Of a stretch of DNA of 12,210 nt, positions 6,252 through 12,210 are shown one piece after another. The notes below the pieces were generated by a model. The model saw only the letters and a list, made by a program, of their open reading frames with translations, did not search any database and was not told the origin of the DNA. Positions within the stretch are counted from its first letter, which is position 1, and each line of letters opens with the position of its first letter. The DNA is from Rhizobiaceae bacterium. GTDB taxonomy: Bacteria; Pseudomonadota; Alphaproteobacteria; Rhizobiales; Rhizobiaceae. A program made the translations under genes and the position numbers. The stretch is from the NCBI GenBank assembly GCA_004299545.1, contig SCRB01000209.1, positions 1 to 12,210 of the forward strand, read 5' to 3'.

Positions 6252-7235
6252 TTATCCGATCGGCTGGAGGGCGACCCAGAGACCGCTGGCGAGCAATCCG
6301 AGAAAGATCAGCCAGCCGACGGTGCTGTTCGACTTGAAGAGCCTCAGGCACTGGTCCGGATTGTCGATATCGAGCACCCGGATCTGCCGCAGCATGTGTA
6401 TGGCGGCCGCGGCAAGGCCGATAAACGCCGGCAACGGGACATGCGCCATGGCGAAGGCGAGCGCTAAGAGGACCAGCGCGCCGCTATAAAGCCCTGTCAG
6501 CCATTTCTTCGTATCTTCGGCGAAAAGCCGCGCCGTCGAGCGCACGCCGACAATGGCGTCGTCCTCCTTGTCCTGATGGGCGTAGATCGTGTCGTAGCCG
6601 ATCACCCACAGGATCGAGCCGAGATAAAGAAGAAGCGCCGGCGGGTCGAGACGGCCGAAATGGGTGGCCCAGCCCATCAGCGCGCCCCAGGAAAATGCAA
6701 GTCCCAGAACGAATTGCGGCCAGTCCGTGATTCGTTTCATGAAGGGGTAGCACGCGACGACCAGAAGCGAGACGATGCCGGTGGCGACGGCGAAGCGGTT
6801 GAATTGCAAAACCACCGCCAATCCGACCAAAGCCTGAAGGATGAGAAAGGCCCAGGCCTGCTTGCGGCTGACCTGCCGCGAGGGCAGCGGCCGGGAGCGC
6901 GTGCGCTCCACTTCCGAATCGATGCCCTCGTCGACGAGGTCGTTATAGGTACAGCCGGCGCCGCGCATCGCGACGGCGCCGATGAGGAAAAGCAGGATGT
7001 GCCAGGGTGAGGGCAGGACGGCGGCGGCAGAGGCACCGGGCTGTGCGTTCGCACTCGCTGCGAGCGCCAGAGACCACCAGCAGGGCCACAGGAGCAGCCA
7101 CCAGCCGATCGGCCGGTCCCAGCGCGCCAGTTGTGCGTAGGGCCACAACGCGCGCGGAAGGGTTTTGTAGACCCAATGGCCGGACGGCGCGTCGGCGACC
7201 CGGCCCTGAGCGGCGGTGGACTGGATATTCTCCAT
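6252..7235 (-). CDS. ubiA: 4-hydroxybenzoate polyprenyltransferase
   Basis: This inner-membrane enzyme attaches a polyprenyl chain to 4-hydroxybenzoate, an early committed step of ubiquinone synthesis. The two Asp-rich motifs that bind Mg and the prenyl diphosphate are present: NDLVDEGID (98-106, followed by SEVERTRSRPLPS) and YDTIYAHQDKEDD (214-226). Several hydrophobic stretches between about residues 44 and 323 fit the multi-helix UbiA fold. I start at the ATG at 7233-7235, giving 327 residues with the typical opening VADAPSGHWVYKTLPR. A longer in-frame start at 7316 would add 27 residues with no family character and run close to the purD promoter region. Neither start has a strong ribosome-binding site. 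It is divergent from purD, with 112 bp between start codons to hold both promoters. Confidence 0.95.
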   Translation of the reverse strand: MENIQSTAAQGRVADAPSGHWVYKTLPRALWPYAQLARWDRPIGWWLLLWPCWWSLALAASANAQPGASAAAVLPSPWHILLFLIGAVAMRGAGCTYNDLVDEGIDSEVERTRSRPLPSRQVSRKQAWAFLILQALVGLAVVLQFNRFAVATGIVSLLVVACYPFMKRITDWPQFVLGLAFSWGALMGWATHFGRLDPPALLLYLGSILWVIGYDTIYAHQDKEDDAIVGVRSTARLFAEDTKKWLTGLYSGALVLLALAFAMAHVPLPAFIGLAAAAIHMLRQIRVLDIDNPDQCLRLFKSNSTVGWLIFLGLLASGLWVALQPIG

Positions 7236-7292
7236 GGGGAATGAAGTGGCAGCGCGGGATGCGACCGTCAAGTCAATCCTTGACCACGCCTC

Positions 7293-7321
7293 TTGACCCG
7301 GCGAAAGCGACGCCATACCCG
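7293..7321 (+). promoter_or_regulatory. Weak candidate promoter for purD
   Basis: TTGACC (7293-7298) is a good -35 box; at 17 bp spacing comes TACCCG (7316-7321), a poor -10. Position is reasonable, with a start about 20 nt before the ATG at 7348. I see no clear operator in the purD/ubiA intergenic region. Confidence 0.25.
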
Positions 7322-7347
7322 GAACCTCTCAATCCGGCGAGGTCCTC

Positions 7348-8625
7348 ATGAACGTGTTTCTCATCGGTTCCGGCGGTCGCGAACATGCGCTGGCCTGGAA
7401 GATCGCGGCATCGCCGATGCTGACGCACCTTTACGCCGCGCCGGGCAATCCGGGCATCGCGGAAGAAGCGGAATGCGTTGCGCTCGATGTTGCACATCAC
7501 GATGCCGTCATTGCATTTTGCCGCGAAAAGGCGGTTGATCTCGTCGTCGTCGGCCCCGAAGCGCCATTGGTCGCGGGCCTTGCCGATGCTCTCGCCGCAG
7601 CCGGTATCGCGGTATTCGGGCCGAGTGCGGCTGCCGCGCGGTTGGAAGGTTCGAAGGGCTTCACCAAGGATCTTTGCGCCCGTTACGGTATCCCGACCGC
7701 TCCCTATCGGCGTTTCGGCAATGCCGCGGAAGCCAAGGCTTATATCGAGGCCACCGGCGCCCCTGTCGTCGTCAAGGCGGACGGGCTAGCCGCGGGAAAA
7801 GGCGTCACCGTCGCTATGAGCGTCGATGATGCGCTTGCGGCGGTCGATGCCTGTTTCGAGGGCGCTTTCGGTGGCGCCGGTGCGGAAGTGGTCGTCGAGG
7901 AATTTCTGGAAGGGGAGGAAGCGAGCTTCTTTTGTCTTTGCGACGGCAAGACGGCGCTTCCTTTCGGCACGGCACAGGACCACAAGCGCGTCGGCGGGGG
8001 CGATACCGGGCCGAACACCGGCGGCATGGGCGCCTATTCGCCGGCACCCGTCATGACATCCGCCGTGATCCAGCGCGTGATGCGCGAGATCGTCGAGCCG
8101 ACCATGCGCGGCATGGCCGAGATGGGCGCGCCGTTTTCGGGTGTTCTCTACGTCGGGCTGATGCTGACGGCGGACGGCCCGAAACTCATCGAATACAATG
8201 TGCGCTTCGGCGATCCCGAATGCCAGGTGCTGATGCCGATTCTGGAGAGCGATATTCTCGTTCTGATGCAAGCCGCGGTGGACGGGCAGCTTCGGCATAT
8301 GGCGGCGAAGTGGCGCGACGAAACCGCGCTGACGGTGGTGATGGCTTCAAAGGGCTATCCCGGCAGGACGGCGCCGGGAAGCGTCATCGGCTCCCTGGAG
8401 AAAGCGCGCGAAACCGGCGCGGCGATTTTCCAGGCGGGAACGGCCTTGCGGGACGGCCAACTTATCGCCAATGGCGGCCGCGCCCTGAATGTCACCGCAA
8501 TTGGAGCGACGGTAGCGGAGGCGCAGGAAAAGGCCTATCGCGCCGTCGACCTGATCGACTGGCCGGAAGGCTTTTGCCGGCGCGACATCGGCTGGCGCGC
8601 GGTCGCGCGCGAGCGCAGTCTCTGA
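7348..8625 (+). CDS. purD: Phosphoribosylamine-glycine ligase (GAR synthetase)
   Basis: PurD is the second enzyme of de novo purine synthesis: it joins glycine to 5-phosphoribosylamine using ATP, in the cytoplasm. The 425-residue length is standard for the family. The N-domain opens with [13 protein letters not shown] (7-19) and includes [12 protein letters not shown] (67-78). The ATP-grasp domain follows, with [11 protein letters not shown] (143-153), [12 protein letters not shown] (184-195), [18 protein letters not shown] (212-229) and the metal-binding [10 protein letters not shown] (284-293). The C-terminal domain ends in the [14 protein letters not shown] region. GAGG lies shortly before the ATG. 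It is divergent from ubiA and seems to be transcribed alone; a new promoter lies before the next gene. No riboswitch is apparent in the short leader. Confidence 0.98.
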   Translation: MNVFLIGSGGREHALAWKIAASPMLTHLYAAPGNPGIAEEAECVALDVAHHDAVIAFCREKAVDLVVVGPEAPLVAGLADALAAAGIAVFGPSAAAARLEGSKGFTKDLCARYGIPTAPYRRFGNAAEAKAYIEATGAPVVVKADGLAAGKGVTVAMSVDDALAAVDACFEGAFGGAGAEVVVEEFLEGEEASFFCLCDGKTALPFGTAQDHKRVGGGDTGPNTGGMGAYSPAPVMTSAVIQRVMREIVEPTMRGMAEMGAPFSGVLYVGLMLTADGPKLIEYNVRFGDPECQVLMPILESDILVLMQAAVDGQLRHMAAKWRDETALTVVMASKGYPGRTAPGSVIGSLEKARETGAAIFQAGTALRDGQLIANGGRALNVTAIGATVAEAQEKAYRAVDLIDWPEGFCRRDIGWRAVARERSL

Positions 8626-8644
8626 GGTCGAGGAGTCCCGCCGA

Positions 8645-8673
8645 TTGCGCCCTGCCTGATCCGTTTCTATACC
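8645..8673 (+). promoter_or_regulatory. Strong candidate sigma-70-type promoter for the acyl-CoA gene pair
   Basis: TTGCGC (8645-8650), a 17-bp spacer and TATACC (8668-8673) form a good housekeeping promoter, with an expected start near 8680 and a leader of about 50 nt to the ATG at 8732. The leader has a strong Shine-Dalgarno AAGGAGG (8718-8724), 7 nt from the start codon. Confidence 0.6.
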
Positions 8674-8693
8674 TTGAATGCGAGGGAGGGATC

Positions 8694-8703
8694 GGCATAT
8701 GCC
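8694..8703. promoter_or_regulatory. Perfect palindrome GGCATATGCC downstream of the promoter, possible operator
   Basis: A 10-bp perfect palindrome lies about 20 bp after the -10 box and before the Shine-Dalgarno sequence, a position where a repressor could block initiation or elongation. No neighbouring regulator gene is present and the dyad does not extend beyond 10 bp, so it may be chance. Confidence 0.3.
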
Positions 8704-8731
8704 ACCCTGCCGGACCTAAGGAGGACCGCCA

Positions 8732-10516
8732 ATGTATGAAGCACCTGTCGGTGAGATCGGATTTACACTCAAGGCTGTCGCGGGCCTTGGGCAGGTGCTC
8801 GGCAAGGGGCGTTTCACGGAACTCTCCGAAGACGTGGTCGAAGCGGTCCTGACCGAGGCCGGCCGTTTCTGCGCCGAGGAAATGGTGCCGCTCGCGGCTG
8901 TCGGGGACCAGAAGGGTGCCGTCTTCCATGACGGCCGGGTGACGACGCCTCCCGGCTGGAAGGACCTTTACAGGCGCTGGTGCGAGGGCGGCTGGAACGC
9001 CGTCGCCGGTCCAGCCGAATTCGGCGGCCAAGACCTTCCAGCGATGGTCGCGACCGCGGTCCTGGAAATCTGGAATTCGGCTTCGATGGGTTTTGCCGTT
9101 GGCCCGACGCTCACCTTCGGCGCCGTCGAGGCTCTGGAGAAGCACGCCAGCGCCGAATTGCGGGCGAAATATCTGGCGAAGCTCGTTTCGGGCGAATGGA
9201 TGGGCACGATGAATCTGACGGAGCCGCAGGCCGGTTCCGATCTCGGCGCGCTGCGCACGCGCGCCGAGCCTGCCGCAGATGGCACCTACCGCATCTTCGG
9301 CCAGAAGATCTTCATCACCTATGGCGAGCACGATTTCACCGACAACATTGTCCATATGGTCTTGGCGCGGCTGCCCGACGCGCCGGCCGGAACACGTGGC
9401 ATCTCGCTTTTTCTCGTGCCGAAATTCCTCGTCGACGACGACGGGAAAATCGGTGCCCGCAACGATGTCGTCTGCGCCGGCATCGAGCACAAGGTCGGCA
9501 TCCACGCATCTCCTACCTGCACGATGCTCTATGGCGACGGCTCTATAGAGGGCAGGGAACCGGGCGCGGTCGGCTGGCTCGTCGGCGAAGAGAACAAGGG
9601 CCTCGCCTGCATGTTCACCATGATGAACAATGCGAGGCTCGCGGTCGGCATACAGGGCGTCGCGGTCGCGGAAGCGGCCTATCAAAAGGCCCGTTCCTAC
9701 GCCGCCGAGCGGCGGCAGGGGCGGGCGCCGGGCGATAAAATGGATGGCCATAAAGGAGAAATGAGCCCGATTATCGCCCATCCGGACGTGAAGCGGACGC
9801 TTCTGACCATGAAGACGCTGACCGGTGCGGCGCGGGCCATCGCCTATAGCTGTGCCCACGCGATCGACATGGGTGGCGTGACGGAGGGCGAGGAGCAGCG
9901 CCATTGGCAGGAACGCGCCGGCCTTCTTACGCCGGTCGCCAAGGCATTCTCGACCGATGTCGGCGTCGAGGTCGCATCGCTGGGCGTGCAGGTTCATGGC
10001 GGCATGGGCTTCATCGAGGAAACCGGTGCGGCCCGCTTCTACCGCGATGCCCGCATCGCGCCGATCTATGAGGGCACCAACGGCATCCAGGCGATCGATC
10101 TCGTCACGCGTAAGCTGCCGCTGTCGGACGGCGGCCATGTCATTGGCTATATCGGGGAATTGCAGGCCGATGTCGAGGCGTTGAGGGAATCGAACCTGCC
10201 CGGCTTCGGCGAGACCGCCGACCGGCTGGCCTCGGCGCTTGCCGATCTCGACCTTGCGACGCGCTTTCTCCAGCAGGCCCAGGCGGATGGACGCACGGAA
10301 GAGGCGCTTGCCGGCGCCACACCCTATCTCAGGCTCTTCGGCCTTGCGGCGGGCGGTGCGCTTCTGGCGCGCGGCGCGCTCGCGAACGGCGAGACACGGC
10401 CTATGGCGCTCTGCCGCTTCTTCGCGGAAAACCTCGTCGGCGAATGCGCCGCGCTGCGCGACCGCGTCGTCAGCGGCTGGGCGAGCATCGAGGCCGCCGA
10501 AGCAGCACTTTTATAG
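8732..10516 (+). CDS. Acyl-CoA dehydrogenase, long form with extra N- and C-terminal domains
   Basis: An FAD enzyme of about 594 residues that introduces a 2,3 double bond into an acyl-CoA, normally passing electrons to ETF. Length and architecture match the roughly 600-residue branch: an N-terminal extension (residues 1-35), the usual N and middle domains with MNLTEPQAGSDLGALRT (160-176) and FGQKIFITYGEHDF (189-202), the C-terminal helical domain with GVQVHGGMGFIEE (418-430), and an additional C-terminal domain of about 130 residues. The catalytic base is Glu447 in APIYEGTNGIQA. Databases often label this branch 3-methylmercaptopropionyl-CoA dehydrogenase (DmdC), but nothing here specifies that substrate. 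The start has a strong AAGGAGG site 7 nt upstream. The gene is followed after 11 bp by the isomerase-like gene, so the two are almost surely one operon and probably act on the same acyl-CoA. Confidence 0.95.
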   Translation: MYEAPVGEIGFTLKAVAGLGQVLGKGRFTELSEDVVEAVLTEAGRFCAEEMVPLAAVGDQKGAVFHDGRVTTPPGWKDLYRRWCEGGWNAVAGPAEFGGQDLPAMVATAVLEIWNSASMGFAVGPTLTFGAVEALEKHASAELRAKYLAKLVSGEWMGTMNLTEPQAGSDLGALRTRAEPAADGTYRIFGQKIFITYGEHDFTDNIVHMVLARLPDAPAGTRGISLFLVPKFLVDDDGKIGARNDVVCAGIEHKVGIHASPTCTMLYGDGSIEGREPGAVGWLVGEENKGLACMFTMMNNARLAVGIQGVAVAEAAYQKARSYAAERRQGRAPGDKMDGHKGEMSPIIAHPDVKRTLLTMKTLTGAARAIAYSCAHAIDMGGVTEGEEQRHWQERAGLLTPVAKAFSTDVGVEVASLGVQVHGGMGFIEETGAARFYRDARIAPIYEGTNGIQAIDLVTRKLPLSDGGHVIGYIGELQADVEALRESNLPGFGETADRLASALADLDLATRFLQQAQADGRTEEALAGATPYLRLFGLAAGGALLARGALANGETRPMALCRFFAENLVGECAALRDRVVSGWASIEAAEAALL

Positions 10517-10527
10517 GCGGGCTCCAG

Positions 10528-11280
10528 ATGGCCGATCATATCCTCGTCGAGCGACGCGGCACTGTGCAGATCGTGCGGATGAACCGTGTCGGGAAGAAGA
10601 ACGCGCTCACGCGCGCCATGTATGCACGCATGGCGGAGGCGATCCGCGAAGGGGACGCCGATCCCGCCATTCGTTGCCATGTGATCTTCGGCGTTCCCGG
10701 GGCCTTTTCGGCCGGCAACGATATCGCCGATTTTCTCGCCTATGGCACGGACGGCGAGCGCGGCACCGAATCCGTTGATTTCCTGATAGCTCTGGCACGC
10801 TCCGAAAAACCGCTTCTCTCTGGTGTCGACGGTATCGCCGTCGGCATCGGGACGACGATCAACCTCCATTGCGACCTGACTTTCGCCACCCCGCGCACGG
10901 TCTTCCGCGCGCCATTCCTCGATCTCGGTCTCGTGCCGGAAGCGGGATCGACGCTGACGGCTCCGCGCATCATGGGCTACCAGCGGGCGTTCGGGCTATT
11001 CGTGCTGGGCGATGGGTTCTCCGCTGAAGAGGCCAAAGCTTCCGGCTTGGTCTACGCGATCGTCGGCGAGGACGAACTGGAGGAGCGGACGCTTTCTGCG
11101 GCGAACGCCCTTGCCGCCAAACCTCCGGAAGCACTGAGGATCGCGCGCGCCCTCATGCGACCTGACTGCGAGGAACTGGTGAAGCGCATCCGCGTCGAAA
11201 GCGACCATATCGGCGAAAGGCTGCACTCCGCTGAAGCCAGGGCAGCCTTCAGCGCTTTTCTCGGCCGCAAGCGGGATTGA
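10528..11280 (+). CDS. Enoyl-CoA hydratase/isomerase (crotonase) family protein, isomerase-like active site
   Basis: A 250-residue crotonase-fold protein. The oxyanion-hole region GAFSAGNDIADF (58-69) and the second loop GIAVGIGTTINLHCD (102-116) are typical. Aligned by eye to rat enoyl-CoA hydratase, the two catalytic glutamates (Glu144 in GGGCE and Glu164 in QPE) are replaced by Thr110 and Phe130. Instead it has Glu138 in LGLVPEAGST, matching the catalytic glutamate of ECI2/PECI-type delta3-delta2-enoyl-CoA isomerases (LGQSPEG). It is therefore more likely an isomerase than a hydratase. I start at ATG 10528, 11 bp after the dehydrogenase stop; the frame is open farther upstream but there it overlaps the dehydrogenase and is Arg-rich. 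The ribosome-binding site is weak (GGCGGG), which suggests translation linked to the upstream gene. The stop codon touches that of pdxH. Confidence 0.92.
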   Translation: MADHILVERRGTVQIVRMNRVGKKNALTRAMYARMAEAIREGDADPAIRCHVIFGVPGAFSAGNDIADFLAYGTDGERGTESVDFLIALARSEKPLLSGVDGIAVGIGTTINLHCDLTFATPRTVFRAPFLDLGLVPEAGSTLTAPRIMGYQRAFGLFVLGDGFSAEEAKASGLVYAIVGEDELEERTLSAANALAAKPPEALRIARALMRPDCEELVKRIRVESDHIGERLHSAEARAAFSAFLGRKRD

Positions 11281-11895
11281 TCACGGGTAGAGCCGCTCCG
11301 TCTCCCACTTGTCGCCTGCCCTGGTGAAGACGAGGCGGTCATGCAGGCGGAAGGGCTTGTCCTGCCAGAACTCGATCCTTTGCGGCAGGATGCGGAACCC
11401 CGACCAATAGGGCGGCCGCGGTATCTCGCCGATCGCGTATTTGGCCGTATATTCCGCTACCGCCTTTTCGAGTGCGTAGCGGCTTTCCAGCGGCCGCGAC
11501 TGTTTCGACGCCCAGGCGCCGATACGGCTGCCGCGCGGCCGGCTTTTGAAATAGGCATCCGCCTCCGCGTCCGTCACCTTCTCGACCGGCCCACGCACCC
11601 TGACCTGCCGGCGGAGCGATTTCCAATGGAAGCAAACCGCCGCTTTCATCGAGGACAGCAATTCCAGCCCCTTGTTGCTCTCGAAATTGGTGTAGAAGAC
11701 GAAGCCATGTTGGTCATAGCCTTTCAGGAGCACCATGCGGACATCCGGCAGTCCGGTCTCGTCCACGGTCGCGAGCGCCATGGCGTTCGGGTCGTTCGTC
11801 TCGCTTTTCCCCGCCTCGCCCAGCCATTTCCCGAACAGCGCAAAAGGTTCGCCGGATTGCGTGAAGTCATCGCTTGTTAACACTGTCTCGTTCAT
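11281..11895 (-). CDS. pdxH: Pyridoxamine/pyridoxine 5'-phosphate oxidase
   Basis: This FMN enzyme oxidises PNP or PMP to pyridoxal 5'-phosphate, the last step of PLP synthesis and salvage, in the cytoplasm. The 204 residues carry the FMN- and substrate-binding landmarks: RMVLLK (53-58), [10 protein letters not shown] (67-76), RRQVRVRG (95-102), [16 protein letters not shown] (115-130), [11 protein letters not shown] (161-171), then FRLHDR with Arg183 and His185, and the family-typical C-terminus ERLYP. The start ATG at 11893-11895 has a clear GGAGG (complement of 11900-11904) 4 nt upstream. It is divergent from the lipoprotein gene at the window edge and converges, with no gap, on the isomerase gene. 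Confidence 0.97.
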   Translation of the reverse strand: MNETVLTSDDFTQSGEPFALFGKWLGEAGKSETNDPNAMALATVDETGLPDVRMVLLKGYDQHGFVFYTNFESNKGLELLSSMKAAVCFHWKSLRRQVRVRGPVEKVTDAEADAYFKSRPRGSRIGAWASKQSRPLESRYALEKAVAEYTAKYAIGEIPRPPYWSGFRILPQRIEFWQDKPFRLHDRLVFTRAGDKWETERLYP

Positions 11896-12038
11896 ATTGC
11901 CTCCGTGGGGCCGTTCCGCGCATTCCGCTCTCTCAACTCAGCGCTATGCTTAAGATATTGAATCCTTGAATGCTCGCAAAGATTGCCCCGCTGCCCAGGA
12001 TTTTCATTGAGCCAGTCGCGGTTTCGTGCCGCTTTCCG

Positions 12039-12210
12039 ATGCGAAGCAAGGTGGCTGTCGCGCTCACGCTCGTCGTGCCGCTTCTGCTCTCCGCATGCGC
12101 GTCCGGCAACGTTCTGGAAAAGGCGGAAGTGGACAAGTCCCTTGTAACGGGCTCGGTGGCCAGTGCGCGGCAAGCGTCCCCCCTGCCTCAGGCAAACCCG
12201 TTCTCCGGAA
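12039..12210 (+). CDS. Lipoprotein, N-terminal part (cut by window edge)
   Basis: The frame from ATG 12039 runs open to the window end (57 complete codons). It starts with a lipoprotein signal peptide: MRSK, a hydrophobic run VAVALTLVVPLLL, and the lipobox LSAC with the lipidated Cys at residue 20. The mature part begins ASGNVLEKAEVDKSLVTGS and is Ser/Ala/Pro/Gln-rich as far as seen. An in-frame ATG at 11970 would add 23 residues before the signal; I prefer 12039 because it puts the basic N-region directly before the hydrophobic core, although neither start has a good ribosome-binding site. The gene beside pdxH in rhizobia is, from memory, often an RT0821/Lpp0805-family surface protein, which would fit, but too little is visible. 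The 143 bp between it and pdxH hold no promoter I can defend. Confidence 0.7.
   Translation, partial: MRSKVAVALTLVVPLLLSACASGNVLEKAEVDKSLVTGSVASARQASPLPQANPFSG

Noticed and set aside
8492..10138. A 548-codon minus-strand open frame opposite the acyl-CoA dehydrogenase
   Set aside because: No family feature, and the plus-strand protein has a full set of conserved motifs. Treated as an antisense shadow.
8732..11280. DMSP degradation genes dmdC and dmdD
   Set aside because: The dehydrogenase belongs to the branch often labelled DmdC, but the partner lacks both catalytic glutamates that DmdD, a hydratase-type enzyme, uses, and no other DMSP gene is present.
1..12210. A previously undescribed multi-gene system such as a defence island or biosynthetic cluster
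   Set aside because: Nearly every gene belongs to a core metabolic or translation family in an arrangement typical of a chromosome, with no co-directional run of unknown genes and no mobility markers.

Overview
The window is an ordinary chromosomal housekeeping region from a GC-rich alphaproteobacterium, most likely of the order Hyphomicrobiales (Rhizobiales). I infer this from the protein sequences (a split glycyl-tRNA synthetase beta subunit, a Sua5-type TsaC, a DUF6101-like protein beside ubiA), from the GC-rich codon use, and from two kinds of intergenic or in-gene palindromes of the sort common in rhizobial genomes. I saw no insertion sequence, phage gene, CRISPR array, rRNA or tRNA. I did not find a convincing new multi-gene system. 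The oddities are at the level of single genes and repeats.

Layout. 1-1779 (+): the 3' part of glyS, interrupted in frame by a 114-bp palindromic repeat and by two other unusual segments. 1792-1835: a rhizobial-type intergenic hairpin between convergent genes. 1845-2318 (-): a small exported protein of unknown function. 2465-3472 (+): tsaC (Sua5 type), for the t6A modification of tRNA, followed after 9 bp by 3482-4906 (+): an FAD-linked D-2-hydroxyacid dehydrogenase. 4913-5413 (-): a low-affinity iron permease-like membrane protein. 5679-6242 (+): a DUF6101-like protein, convergent with 6252-7235 (-) ubiA (ubiquinone synthesis). 7348-8625 (+): purD (purine synthesis), divergent from ubiA. 8732-10516 (+) and 10528-11280 (+): a two-gene acyl-CoA unit (acyl-CoA dehydrogenase and an enoyl-CoA isomerase-like protein) behind a good sigma-70-type promoter. 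11281-11895 (-): pdxH, whose stop codon touches that of the isomerase gene. 12039-12210 (+): the start of a lipoprotein gene cut by the window edge.

How the genes relate. Most are independent central functions (translation, purines, quinone, PLP) and not one pathway. The only clear functional pair is the acyl-CoA dehydrogenase/isomerase unit; tsaC and the FAD dehydrogenase are probably co-transcribed without an obvious shared pathway. Gene ends are very tightly packed: three convergent pairs end 0, 6 and 9 bp apart, so transcription termination must use sequence inside the opposing genes. The most notable features are the in-frame repeat and other insertions in glyS, and the crotonase-fold protein that lacks both hydratase glutamates but keeps an ECI2/PECI-type glutamate.
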